A stretch of DNA of 64,000 nt from Myxococcales bacterium (GTDB lineage Bacteria > Myxococcota > UBA727 > VGSZ01). Position 1 is the first letter of the stretch. Each line of letters starts with the position of its first letter. The DNA lies in contig JAHFED010000022.1 of the NCBI GenBank assembly GCA_023248635.1, positions 19,108-83,107 on the forward strand, given 5' to 3'. The notes beneath the pieces were generated by a model. That model saw only the letters and a list, made by a program, of their open reading frames with translations, was not told the DNA's origin and ran no database searches. Positions 27,455 through 36,800 of the stretch are shown here, in pieces. Both the position numbers and the translations under genes were made by a program.

Positions 27455-29659
27455 ATGCGCACCGCTTGTCTTCCCCTCATCGCCGTCGTCGTCGCGGCTT
27501 GTGCGACCACGTCGGCGGCCCGCGGGACCGAGCCCTCGACCCGGATGGTCGTCGTCGACGGCAGCGAGCGCCTCGCCGAGGACGTCGCCTACGAGCTGGT
27601 GCGCGACGCCGAACGCCGCCGCGATCCGGCATTCAAAAAGGAAGCCCTGCGTCGCGTCGTCGACGAATTCGCCGATACCCGCGCTCGCGGTCCCGCCAGT
27701 CTCTTGCTCGCGCGCCTGCTGCTCGATGAGAAGAACAAGGGCAGCGCCGCCGAAGCCCAGCGCGTGCTCGAGCGCTTCTTGGGGGAAGAGCCCAGGCACG
27801 AAGCCGCCGGTGACGGCCGCGCGTTGTTGGCGCTGGCCCAGCTCGGACAGAGTGATCAGGCGTCGTCGTCGCCGTCGATCCAGTCCATCGTCAGCAAGCT
27901 GCCAGCCGACGCCCAGGGGCCCGCGCTGCTCAAGCTCGGTCGCGAGATGGTGTCGCTGGGGAAGGCCAAAGACGGCCTGGTGGCGATGCTGACCTCCCTG
28001 CCACGCCTCTCGGCCGCCGATCGCAAAGGGGTCGAAGACGACGTCGTCTTCGCCCTCGATGTTCCCGCAGCCAGCGGTGGGGTCGCGTTTGGCGAGGTTC
28101 AGGCCTTGCGCGACGCCCACGGCAGCAAAGATCCCTTCGCCGACGAAGTCTTGACCTGGAAGCTGGCGCTCATCGCCCACCACCAAAAGGACGCCGTCGC
28201 TTCGCAGGCACTGGCTGTGGATCTGCTGAAGCGCTTTCCATCGTCGCGCTTCGCCAAGGACGCCAGCGCTCTCATCAACCGCCTGCAAGCGCGGGTGCAG
28301 ACCGATCCCCGCGTCATCGGCGTGATCCTGCCGCTCACCGGCGAGTACGCGGCCTATGGAAAACGCGCGCTCACGGCCGTGCGCCTGGCGTTCAACTTGA
28401 CCGTCGTCGAGGACAAACAGCCCGAGCCCGAACTCGACGAGGCGACGGGCGAGCTCGTGGTGCGCAAGAAAGCGCCCGAGCAACTGACGGGAACGCTGAC
28501 GACGCCGCTGGGCTTGAAGCTGGTCATCAAGGATTCGGCCGGCAAGACCGAACGCGCGCAGCGGGCCGTCGCCGACCTGGTCGAGCAAGAGCACGCCGTG
28601 GCCATCCTCGGTGACATTCTCGTCGACACCAGCCTGCCGGTGGCCCTGGCCGGCGAGGACTACGGCGTTCCCGTGCTCTCGCTCTCTCGACGAGACGGGG
28701 TGCCCGAGGCTGGACCCTGGTCGTTCCGCCTGGCGCTGACGCCGAAGAAACAAGCCCAGGCCCTGGCCGACTTCGCCGTCGACGGGCTCAAGCTCAAGCG
28801 CTTCGCCGTCATGTATCCAAAACACGCATTTGGCGTCGAGCTGATGAACGAATTTTGGAATGCATTGGACGCTCGTCATGCCGAAATTACCGCGATTGAA
28901 TCGTACAGCCACGATCAGACTACGTTCACCACGGAGGCCAAATCCCTCGTCGGGCGCGGCATGGCCGGAGCCGGCGGACGCGAGGTGTTGGACTGTCGTG
29001 AAGAGGCGCGTCACATCGACAATGAATACCGACGGAAAAAGGCGCTTGAGGGTTGTAATGATAAGGCAAAGCCCATCGTCGACTTCGAAGCGTTGTTTAT
29101 TCCCGACGGCTACCGCGCGGTCTCGTTCGTGGTGCCGGCGCTCATCGCCGAGGATGTGTTGCTGACCAACCACCGGGCCACGGTCGAGGCCTACAAGAAG
29201 GCCACGAGCAACGACAAGATCCGGCCCGTGCAGCTGTTGGGAGCGTCGACGTGGAACGACCCCGAGATCGCGACCCGCCTGGGCCGACAGGTCGACGGCG
29301 CCGTCTTCATCGATGGCTTCGACGTCGCTGACCAGACGCCGCTGGTGCAGAAGTTCGTCGACGGCTTCCAAAAGGCCACCCACAGTCGTCCGGCGTTGGT
29401 GGATGCGCAGACTTACGACGGCGCCCGTTTGCTCGGGGCCCTGCTCGAGGGGCAGGGACCTGGCGGATCGGGGCCGAGGCCCAGCACGCGCGCCGCGCTG
29501 CAAAGGGCGCTCAACGACGTCAACGGCTTCGTCGGCGTCACCGGCACCATCGACTTCGACGACGAGGGCGACAGCAAGACCCCGCTGCACTTTTTCCAGA
29601 TCGACCATGAGAAGGTGGAGCAGGTCGACAGAGACGAGCTGCTGAAGGGAGCAGGCTGA
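27455..29659 (+). CDS. LpoA-like lipoprotein (TPR plus periplasmic binding protein domain)
   Basis: This is a 734-residue predicted lipoprotein with signal MRTACLPLIAVVVAAC. Residues about 30-280 are helical TPR-like (ALRRVVDEFADTRARGPASLLLARLLLD). The rest is a type-1 periplasmic binding fold: it opens with VIGVILPLTGEYAAYGKRALTAVRLAF, then VAILGDILVDTSLPVALAGEDYGVPVLSLS, KRFAVMYPKHAFG and GAVFIDGFDV. This is the two-domain plan of LpoA, the outer-membrane activator of penicillin-binding protein 1A, although branched-chain amino-acid receptors share the second domain. The start ATG at 27455 is chosen because the signal peptide begins there. It is followed two bases later by the zinc-ribbon gene. 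It could tune peptidoglycan synthesis; ligand and partner are inferred only. Confidence 0.82.
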   Translation: MRTACLPLIAVVVAACATTSAARGTEPSTRMVVVDGSERLAEDVAYELVRDAERRRDPAFKKEALRRVVDEFADTRARGPASLLLARLLLDEKNKGSAAEAQRVLERFLGEEPRHEAAGDGRALLALAQLGQSDQASSSPSIQSIVSKLPADAQGPALLKLGREMVSLGKAKDGLVAMLTSLPRLSAADRKGVEDDVVFALDVPAASGGVAFGEVQALRDAHGSKDPFADEVLTWKLALIAHHQKDAVASQALAVDLLKRFPSSRFAKDASALINRLQARVQTDPRVIGVILPLTGEYAAYGKRALTAVRLAFNLTVVEDKQPEPELDEATGELVVRKKAPEQLTGTLTTPLGLKLVIKDSAGKTERAQRAVADLVEQEHAVAILGDILVDTSLPVALAGEDYGVPVLSLSRRDGVPEAGPWSFRLALTPKKQAQALADFAVDGLKLKRFAVMYPKHAFGVELMNEFWNALDARHAEITAIESYSHDQTTFTTEAKSLVGRGMAGAGGREVLDCREEARHIDNEYRRKKALEGCNDKAKPIVDFEALFIPDGYRAVSFVVPALIAEDVLLTNHRATVEAYKKATSNDKIRPVQLLGASTWNDPEIATRLGRQVDGAVFIDGFDVADQTPLVQKFVDGFQKATHSRPALVDAQTYDGARLLGALLEGQGPGGSGPRPSTRAALQRALNDVNGFVGVTGTIDFDDEGDSKTPLHFFQIDHEKVEQVDRDELLKGAG

Positions 29660-29661
29660 GC

Positions 29662-30402
29662 GTGGGCGTCATCTTCCAATGCAATGCCTGCCGAGCGCTG
29701 GGCAGCGCCGTCGACGTCGTACTCGCTCCCCAGGCGGTGCGTGCGGGCCTGGTGTGCTGCAGTTGCGGCCACACCTCGTGGCTGCCCATCAGCGGCAAGG
29801 AGGCAAGCGCAGGGCCATCGACGACGTCGACGACGGCCCCGCTGCTCCTGCCCGGGCCGCAGGATCTGCCAACGGTGACCGGAACGTCCGAGCTTGCCGT
29901 CGCCGAGGCCATGCCCGACCCGCTGTCGCGGATGGCCGAACGCGTGGTCGGGATGGCCGTGGCACCCGCTTTCGACGTCGAGAAGGTGAGGGATCGGCTG
30001 CGCCGTCTTCCCGCGGCAGCGCCAGACCAGGCCGAGCTGGCGCAGCGCTTCGATTGGCTGCTGTCGACGTCGTGGGCCAACGAGACGGAGCACAAGAGGC
30101 TGCTGAAGACCGCAGCGATGAGCGGGGAGTTGGCCTTCGTCGGCGGGCGCTACCGGGCCGTGCTCGACGTCGTGCGCGATGAGCCCAGGGCCAAGGCCGC
30201 GCAGCAGGAGCTGTTGACGCTGGCCATGGGGCTCGCGGTCTCCCAGCGAAAAGAGCTGGGCTCAAGCGAGCAGGGCGGACCGAAGTCCGCGCAGATCGTC
30301 GTCGCCCTGGTCTTGATCGCCTTGTTTCTCACCGGCGCTGCTTTCCTCGCCAAGAACCTCGCCAACAGCATCAGCGGTGGCATCGACCAGATCGATCAGT
30401 GA
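29662..30402 (+). CDS. zinc-ribbon membrane protein of unknown function
   Basis: The protein has 246 residues. The N-terminus carries a CxxC (QCNACRAL) and a second cysteine knuckle (LVCCSCGHTSWLP), which together would bind one zinc ion, as in zinc-ribbon domains that often start membrane proteins in this group. A Thr/Pro-rich linker and a helical region follow (about 85-200), then one transmembrane segment near residues 212-232 (IVVALVLIALFLTGAAFLA) close to the C-terminus. It starts with GTG two bases after the LpoA-like stop and overlaps the next gene by four bases (GTGA), so three genes are translationally coupled. The function is unknown. Confidence 0.72.
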   Translation: MGVIFQCNACRALGSAVDVVLAPQAVRAGLVCCSCGHTSWLPISGKEASAGPSTTSTTAPLLLPGPQDLPTVTGTSELAVAEAMPDPLSRMAERVVGMAVAPAFDVEKVRDRLRRLPAAAPDQAELAQRFDWLLSTSWANETEHKRLLKTAAMSGELAFVGGRYRAVLDVVRDEPRAKAAQQELLTLAMGLAVSQRKELGSSEQGGPKSAQIVVALVLIALFLTGAAFLAKNLANSISGGIDQIDQ

Positions 30403-31637
30403 CGAGCGGCAGCATCCTGGGGCGAGCGCTCACCCAGCTGGTGCGCGGTGCCGAGCCGCAGTGGCCCGGGACGCCGTCGTTGGAGGAGATCATCGAGCGC
30501 CGTGACAACGACGCCGCTTTGGTCAGGGCGTGGCGCCAAGCCCTGCCCCAACGAATCCACGACGCCATCGCCGCCGACGCCGCCACCGTGCTGCTGTCTG
30601 ATGGCTCGAGCCTGGCCGTGGGCCGCGCCGAGGCGCTGCTGGCTGACAAGGAGCAGCGTCGGGTCTATGGCCACTTGCGCAAGCCCCTGGCGCGGGCTCT
30701 GTGGCCATTTCGTCAATTTGCGTTTTATCGAAATCAATTTGCGGCTTACCTGGCCGTCGACGACGACGTCATTGGGGACGATGCGCAGCAGAGTCTCTCG
30801 AGCTTTCTTGCTTCGACGATTGATGAAATGGGGGCGTGCCGGGAGCTGTTGGCCTCCCTGGGAGGCGTAGCACTCGACGACCAAGACGCCCTCGCCCGCG
30901 GGCTCGATCTTCCCGACGTCGCGTCCTTCTCCGACGAGCGCCTGAACGCCTTGGTGCGGCAGGCCTTGGCAGCGCTGCCGCCGGGGGCGCGCGGGGTACA
31001 GCGGGTGACGGCACCCCGGAGCTGCGCCGGTCATACCGTCGACGATGCCGAGGGCGGCGTGGTGCGGCTCTGGACTGCTCCCACGGTGTCTGCCGGCCGC
31101 TTCCTGGCCATCGCGCGGGGGGCCGGTCGCTTGCTTGCCGTGGCGGCGGGCGCGGCTGCCCATGCTCCCGGTCTGGGGCTTGCCGTCGTCGACATCGAAA
31201 GCCGGCGGGCGCTGCGCGAGACGCGGGTCGTTGCCACGCGCGCCCTGCAGATCTCCGTGGCGACGAGCTTGCTTTGGGCCCGCGCCCACGCCGCCGTGAC
31301 CTTGGTGGCCCTGCGCCGCCTGGGTCCCGACGAAGAACGCGAGGAGGCTCGAGGCGCGGTGAGGGGAGCCCTGGGGGCCGACGGCGGCGACGAGCTGCCG
31401 AGCGCGCTCTTGCTCGCCCCTTTGCCCGATGGCGGGCCCCTGCTCTCTCCCCGCCGGGCGTTGGTGGATCAGGCCCAGGCCCTCATCGACGTCGCTGGCT
31501 CCTGGCTGGGCTTGCGTGAAGCCCTCGACGCCGGCTTCTTGCTTCGTCCCCACCGCTTGGCCGCCCTGCCAGAGCTGCCGCGGATCGGGTCCGATGCCGG
31601 CCTGGCCTGGCGGCGTTTGCTGGGCGAGCTCTTATGA
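30399..31637 (+). CDS. uncharacterised protein coupled to the zinc-ribbon gene
   Basis: This 412-residue protein is not recognised. It starts at a GTG that overlaps the stop of the preceding gene (GTGA), which strongly supports this start. It is helical and Ala/Leu/Arg-rich with no signal peptide. A region about 205-300 (SAGRFLAIARGAGRLLAVAAGAA, ALQISVATSLLWARAHAAVTL) is hydrophobic and could pack as a helical bundle; it is only marginally membrane-like. No catalytic motif is evident. The gene order LpoA-like, zinc ribbon, this protein suggests one envelope-associated function. Pirin follows 22 bp later on the same strand. Confidence 0.68.
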   Translation: MTSGSILGRALTQLVRGAEPQWPGTPSLEEIIERRDNDAALVRAWRQALPQRIHDAIAADAATVLLSDGSSLAVGRAEALLADKEQRRVYGHLRKPLARALWPFRQFAFYRNQFAAYLAVDDDVIGDDAQQSLSSFLASTIDEMGACRELLASLGGVALDDQDALARGLDLPDVASFSDERLNALVRQALAALPPGARGVQRVTAPRSCAGHTVDDAEGGVVRLWTAPTVSAGRFLAIARGAGRLLAVAAGAAAHAPGLGLAVVDIESRRALRETRVVATRALQISVATSLLWARAHAAVTLVALRRLGPDEEREEARGAVRGALGADGGDELPSALLLAPLPDGGPLLSPRRALVDQAQALIDVAGSWLGLREALDAGFLLRPHRLAALPELPRIGSDAGLAWRRLLGELL

Positions 31638-31659
31638 TGGAACGACGACGGAGCGTTCC

Positions 31660-32361
31660 ATGCTGCAGATCTTGAGGTCCGGCGATCGTTTTCACACCCG
31701 CATCGCCTGGCTCGACAGCTGGCACAGCTTCAGCTTCGGCGAGCACTTCGATCCGCGGCGGGAGGGCTTTCGCAACCTGCGGGTGATCAACGACGACAAA
31801 ATCGCGCCCGCTGCGGGCTTTGGCACTCATGGACACCGAGACATGGAGATCGTGTCCTACGTCGTTGATGGCGTCCTCGCGCACGAAGACAGCATGGGAA
31901 ACGGTGGCAACATCGAGCGCGGCGAAATCCAGCACATGAGCGCCGGCACCGGCGTGCAGCACTCTGAGAAAAACCCGCAGAGAGATCGGCCGGTCCACCT
32001 GCTGCAGATTTGGCTCTTGCCGTCGAGCCTCGGGCTCAAACCTGGCTACGGCCAAAAATTGTTCAAGGCCGACAGCAAGAGGGATCGATTGCGCCTGGTG
32101 GCCAGCGCCCACGGACGCGACGACTCCTTGCTCTTGCACAGCGACGCCGATCTTTACGCTTCGTTGCTTTCCGAAGGGAAAGAAGTGACGGCAACATTGG
32201 GCCGCAGCGGCCACGGCTGGGTGCAGGTCGTCAGCGGCGCCGTCGACGTCAACGGCTTGCGCTTGCAGACCGGCGACGGCGCAGCGGCAACGAAGGAGCC
32301 CACCTTGACCCTCATCGGTCGCGCGCCAGAGACCGAGCTCTTGGTCTTCGATCTGGGCTAA
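31660..32361 (+). CDS. pirin-family protein
   Basis: This is a bicupin of the pirin/YhhW type (233 aa). The metal-binding residues of the N-terminal cupin are present: His57 and His59 in GTHGHRDMEIVSYV, His101 and Glu103 in GTGVQHSEKN. Family members bind Fe and some act as quercetin 2,3-dioxygenases, others as regulators; the bacterial physiological role is often unclear. The ATG at 31660 is preceded by GGAG with suitable spacing and matches the family N-terminus (RSGDRFHTRIAWLDSWHSFSFGEHFDP). It is the last gene of the plus-strand run. A family-1 hairpin array begins 25 bp after its stop and separates it from the convergent kinase. Confidence 0.93.
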   Translation: MLQILRSGDRFHTRIAWLDSWHSFSFGEHFDPRREGFRNLRVINDDKIAPAAGFGTHGHRDMEIVSYVVDGVLAHEDSMGNGGNIERGEIQHMSAGTGVQHSEKNPQRDRPVHLLQIWLLPSSLGLKPGYGQKLFKADSKRDRLRLVASAHGRDDSLLLHSDADLYASLLSEGKEVTATLGRSGHGWVQVVSGAVDVNGLRLQTGDGAAATKEPTLTLIGRAPETELLVFDLG

Positions 32362-33830
32362 GCGCAAAGTGCTGGGGGCGCCCCATTCAAGACGCGCCAG
32401 CGTCTTGAACATCCAAACTTCAAGACGCGCCAGCGTCTTGAACATCCAAACTTCAAGACGCGCCAGCGTCTTGAACATCCAAACTTCAAGACGCGCCAGC
32501 GTCTTGAGCATCCAAACTTCAAGGCGTGAGCTTGAGCAGCTCGGGCTTGTGGTCGACGCCGTCGTCGACCTTTTTCTTTTTCTTCTTGGGGGCAGCGACG
32601 GGCGCGCCGGCGTCGGCCACCTCGGGCACTCCTGCATCGACGAGCGGGAGGCGGGGCTGCTCTGCAAGAACCGGTGGAGTCAGGGGCTGCGCCACCGGCA
32701 CGTCGGTTGGTCGGTCGACCTGCGTCGCCGGCGCTGGCGTCGCCGTCATCCGCAGGCCGATGGCGATCACGAGCGCAAGGGTGGCGAGGCCGGCGACGAC
32801 GACGGCGGGTCGCCTTGGGTTCGGCCCAGCGACGACCACGTCGTGCACCGTGGTCGGTTGGGGGGCGGGGGCCCGCCCGACGGTCATCGAGGTTTCGGTC
32901 TTGTCGGTCTCGCGCAGGTCGCTTTTCGTGCGCACTCGAGACCGGTCGCTCGGCCTTCTGCTGGAGCTCGCCGAGAAGGTGGCCCAGCTCCGCCGCCGAC
33001 GCCGGCCGATCGCGCGGGTCCTTGTGCAGCAGCCGCAGCAAGAGCTCCTCGACGGGAGCAGGAATGGGAGAGAAAGGCAGCAGCGACGTCGGCCGCGGTG
33101 GCTCCTGTTGCACGTGCATCATGGCCAGGGCGAAGGGCGTGGGCGCGTCGAAGGGCTTGGTCGCCGTCAACATCTCGAACCACATCACGCCGACGGAATA
33201 GAGATCCGAGCGAGGATCGTCGGTGACGCCGGAGACAATGACCTCGGGGGCGACGAAACCCGGCGTGCCGACGATGATCCCCGTGCCGGTGGCCGTCATG
33301 CCGTCGGTGTTCATCTGCTTGGCGATGCCAAAGTCCAGCAGCTTCACTTGGGGTGCAGCTCCGGGCCGGCCGGTGAGCATGACGTTTTCGGGTTTGAGAT
33401 CGCGGTGGATGACGCCGCGCTCGTGGGCCGCCTGCAATCCCGCACAAATCTGTGCGAGCAGCGTCAATGTGTCCTTCCAGGGCATGGCCCCGCGGCTGGC
33501 GATGCGCTCTTTGAGGTCACTGCCGTCGAGCAGCTCCATGGCCAACCAATGCAGGCCTTCGTCGTCGCCGGCGGCCACGAAGCCCACGATGTTGGGGTGG
33601 TTCAGCCCATCCATGGCCTGCACTTCGCGTTGGAAGCGCGTGATGGCGTCTTTGTCGCCGACGAGGGCCGCCTTGATGACTTTGACGGCGACGCGTTTGC
33701 CGTCGAAGACCTCGCGAGCGTCCTGATCGACGGCCTCGTAGACGGCGCCCATGCCCCCTTGCCCCAAACGTTGGAGCAAGCGGAAGCGGCCCCCGAGGAC
33801 CTGTCCCAGCAGCTGGTCGACGTCGCTCAA
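32358..33830 (-). CDS. Hanks-type Ser/Thr protein kinase, apparently frameshifted in its C-terminal half
   Basis: Residues 1-298 are a convincing Ser/Thr kinase: GQGGMGAVYEAVD, VAVK with Lys50, HRDLKPENV with Asp144, LLDFGIAK with Asp166 and FVAPE. After about residue 298 the frame turns into Arg/Pro-rich sequence typical of out-of-frame translation, then reads through the hairpin array as four copies of an 11-residue repeat, ending at 32358. The adjacent frame (32519-32935) instead encodes a transmembrane helix and a plausible tail. A one-base gain or two-base loss near 32935 would therefore explain the long 490-residue frame. The start is TTG at 33830, five bases from the Kelch gene stop, so it is translationally coupled. 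It probably senses envelope signals together with its operon partners. Confidence 0.85.
   Translation of the reverse strand: MSDVDQLLGQVLGGRFRLLQRLGQGGMGAVYEAVDQDAREVFDGKRVAVKVIKAALVGDKDAITRFQREVQAMDGLNHPNIVGFVAAGDDEGLHWLAMELLDGSDLKERIASRGAMPWKDTLTLLAQICAGLQAAHERGVIHRDLKPENVMLTGRPGAAPQVKLLDFGIAKQMNTDGMTATGTGIIVGTPGFVAPEVIVSGVTDDPRSDLYSVGVMWFEMLTATKPFDAPTPFALAMMHVQQEPPRPTSLLPFSPIPAPVEELLLRLLHKDPRDRPASAAELGHLLGELQQKAERPVSSAHEKRPARDRQDRNLDDRRAGPRPPTDHGARRGRRWAEPKATRRRRRRPRHPCARDRHRPADDGDASAGDAGRPTNRRAGGAAPDSTGSCRAAPPPARRCRSARGGRRRRARRCPQEEKEKGRRRRRPQARAAQAHALKFGCSRRWRVLKFGCSRRWRVLKFGCSRRWRVLKFGCSRRWRVLNGAPPALCA
32386..32524. repeat. family-1 hairpin array, 4.2 copies of 33 bp
   Basis: Units start at 32386, 32419, 32452 and 32485, with a partial at 32518. 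Each is arm TTCAAGACGC, loop GCCA, arm GCGTCTTGAA and joiner CATCCAAAC. The fourth unit has one A-to-G change in the right arm. It lies between the convergent pirin and kinase genes. Because 33 is divisible by three, the array is an open frame on the minus strand and encodes an 11-residue repeat (LKFGCSRRWRV). Confidence 0.96.
32519..32935 (-). pseudogene. displaced C-terminal part of the kinase (TM helix and tail) in the other frame
   Basis: This 138-codon frame follows directly on the kinase domain, one frame over. It reads RTKSDLRETDKTETSMTVG, a Pro/Thr-rich linker, a hydrophobic helix (AVVVAGLATLALVIAIGLRM), a Thr/Pro/Val-rich outer segment and a Lys-rich end (KKKKKKVDDGVDHKPELLKL). Kinase, linker, single TM and extracytoplasmic tail is the usual plan of bacterial Hanks kinases, so I take this as the original C-terminus. 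Its stop TGA (32521-32519) lies inside the first bases of the hairpin array. It could also be a separate gene starting at GTG 32935, but there is no ribosome-binding site. Confidence 0.62.
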
Positions 33831-33834
33831 GAAT

Positions 33835-36800
33835 TCACTCGATCGACCACGTCAGATCGTACTCATAGGTCACGTCATCGAAGCTATCGACGACGAGAAA
33901 GAACGTCGCGGCGGCGCCGGTGTTCGTAAAGATGAGGCGCTCAGCATCGCCGACGCCGCCGACGTCAGCGCCGGTGGCGCAGACTGGCAACAAAGGCTCG
34001 CTCGGGCAGGCGGTGAGCAGGTAGAGGCCGATGTCAAAGGGACCGTTCGGCGTGAGCGTGGCGGCGAGCGTCTCGTCGGTGCCCAGCGTCAGCGCGAAAA
34101 CGCGGTCTTCCCCAGGGCTGACGAAGCCAGTGCAGCCTTCGCCGTCAGGAGGACGATCCCCATCGCCGAGGTCAGCGGCCTCGAGATCGTTGCGAAAGGC
34201 CTCGCTCGACGCGCTGAGCGTTCCGCCGGCATCCACGACGCTGGGCAGGGCCTCGGCGGTCTCGCAGAGGTCTCCCGGCGGGGAGATGTCGAAGTCGACG
34301 AGCACCGTGGGGGTGTCGGCGCTGCCGACGGTCAAGAGCAAGGCGAAGGATTCGAGGCTGGGCGGCAGAATGGCGAGCTGGCTGGAGGAGTCCGAGCTCA
34401 GCTGGGCATCGATCGGCGCCCCGAGCGCGCCCACCGCGGGATCGAAAGCGAAGAAGGCGACGTCGACGGCAGGATCATCGATCTCGACGAACATCGTGCC
34501 CAGGCGATCGGGCTCCAGGATGATGACGTCGCGGTCATCGCGATGGCAGAGCGTGCGCTCGATGGTCTGGTTCGCTGCCAGCCGCGGGGCGCGCCCCAAA
34601 TCGGTGGCCTCGTCGAGCTCGTCGAGGACCGAGTCGGATGCGTCGGGGGTACAGTCTGGCGCCCAGGTCACGTTCCATTCGACGCGACCCTGCGGCACCT
34701 CGACGGGTCCGAGCTGCAGCAGGTAGTAGCCGAGGGGCTGAGCGCCGAAGGAGAGCTCGGTGACGCCCGGCGCGAAGAAGGAGGTGGAGAGCGTAGGGGC
34801 CAGCGGCTCGCCGACGGTGGCGATCAGGGGTCGGCCCGCGATCCTCGAGGCGCCCGCGTCCAGGACGGCGGTCGCCAGCTGCGCGCCGTTGGCGACCGGC
34901 CCAATGCACTCGTCGCCGTCGTCGTCGCAGGTGAAGTCGGTGACGACGAGATCGAGGTCGCCGCCGACGTGTTGGACGAGGAGGTGGTCGACGTCGCCGG
35001 CGCACAACCCGCCCTCGCGGACGAAACCGAGGTCCGCGGATTCCACGAGCTCGATTGCTCCGGTGAAGAGGTCATCGCCGGGATCGCCTTCGTCGCCACA
35101 GGTTCGCTGCGCAGCGATGGTGTAGGGCCGACCAAAAGCGAGGTCCCGAAAGAAGGGATCGCGACTCTCGATGGAGACGAACCATTCGCCGGCGGGGAGC
35201 TGGGGAATGAAGAGAGCGCCGACTCCGCACTCCACCACCGGCGACGTCTCTTCGCACAGTTTGGCACTCACCGAGATGTTCATCTGGACGCGCGCCCCTG
35301 CGACAGCAACGCCGTCGGTCGGAATCGTCGTGATCTGCACGCTGCTCGCTTCGTCGAGGGAGAAGCGCCAATGTTCGTCTCCCGCCCCCGGGGAAAAAGC
35401 GCATCGCTGTTCTGTGCCCTCATCGCGGAAGCGATCGCGGGCGCCGCCTGTCGAGCTCGACACCGTGGTTCCATCCAGTGGCAGCTCGCTGGCGCTGCAG
35501 TGGGGGGGCGACTGCTCCGGCGGACCCAGTTGGGAGCGCGGGACGAGCTCCAGGCGCCGCACATCGGCGATGGCGAGGGGTTCACCGCTCGGGCGCTCAT
35601 CGATTTGGCTGAAGCCGCCGGCGATCAAAATCGCATCGCCGCTGGGGATGAAAGCGGCATTGCGCCGGGGAACCGGCAGCGGTGGCATCGCCAGGAACGA
35701 CGACGTCAGGCTGTCGAAAAGCAGGACCCTATCGCCGCCGTCAAAGATCGCGATGTAGCGATCGCGCAGGGTCACGGCGCGCGGGGCCGCCATGGGCACC
35801 GGCAGCTGGCCGACGACGGTGGCCACCTCTCCCGCAGCATCCACCCGCTCGATGGCGAGGGCCGGTTCCGAAGGGGCCGTGGCCTCGTCGGGCAGGGCGA
35901 GGCCGCCAAAGACGTAGACGAAGCGCCCAGCCGCCGCGAGCGCGGAATCTCGGCGCGGGGTTCCCCCGAGTGCCGACTCGATGGGCCGACCTTCGATAAA
36001 GGCTCCGGGCGAGGTGCGCAGGAACACCCGGAAGCCAACCCCGCGCTCCGCCCCCAACACAACGAAGGAATCTGCGCCGGTGGCCGCCCCCCGCGTGCCC
36101 TCGGTGAGCGCAGCCAAGGAGGTGTCGACGGTGCTCACGGCCTGGAGTGCCACGCACTCTCCGAGGAGACAGCGCTCGCCGCTGGACGCGCAACCCGCGT
36201 TGCTGAAGCAGGTGTCACCGCCAATCGTGGTGGTGACGCCCACGGTTAACAATCCCCGCTCGGTGAGGCCGACGGGTTCGTCGAGGAACACAACGTCGTA
36301 GAGGGTCAACGCGCTCTGCCCCACGGGCTCGGGCAGGCTGGCGCCCGTCGCATCGAGGCTGACGACGTCGACCACGTCTTCGTTGCGGTCGCTGTCGTTG
36401 CCGCCGAGCGCGAAGATCAGGCCAGCGACCTGGGTCACGACCGCCGGACCAGGATGGACGATGCCGCCACCGAATTCGTCGAAGGTGTCGACGAAGGAGA
36501 AGGACTCGGTGAGCGGATCGAAGCGTTCGCCATCGGAGCGCGCGTTCCCATGGACATCGATGCCGCCCAGCACGATGACCTGGCCGTTGGCGACGGTCCC
36601 GCCGCCGGCGTCGCCGCGCGCCCGCAGCAGCGGTTGCATCTCGCGGAAGCCGACGCACTCGTCGTCGTCGAAGGGCAGGTAGCCGGCCGGACAATCGATG
36701 CGCGAGACCACGACGTGAACGCCGCCTTGGGCGACGCCGTCGAGCTCCAGCACCCACTCGCCGGCCGGAACTTGCGACACCAGGGCCGGCGCCTGCTGCG

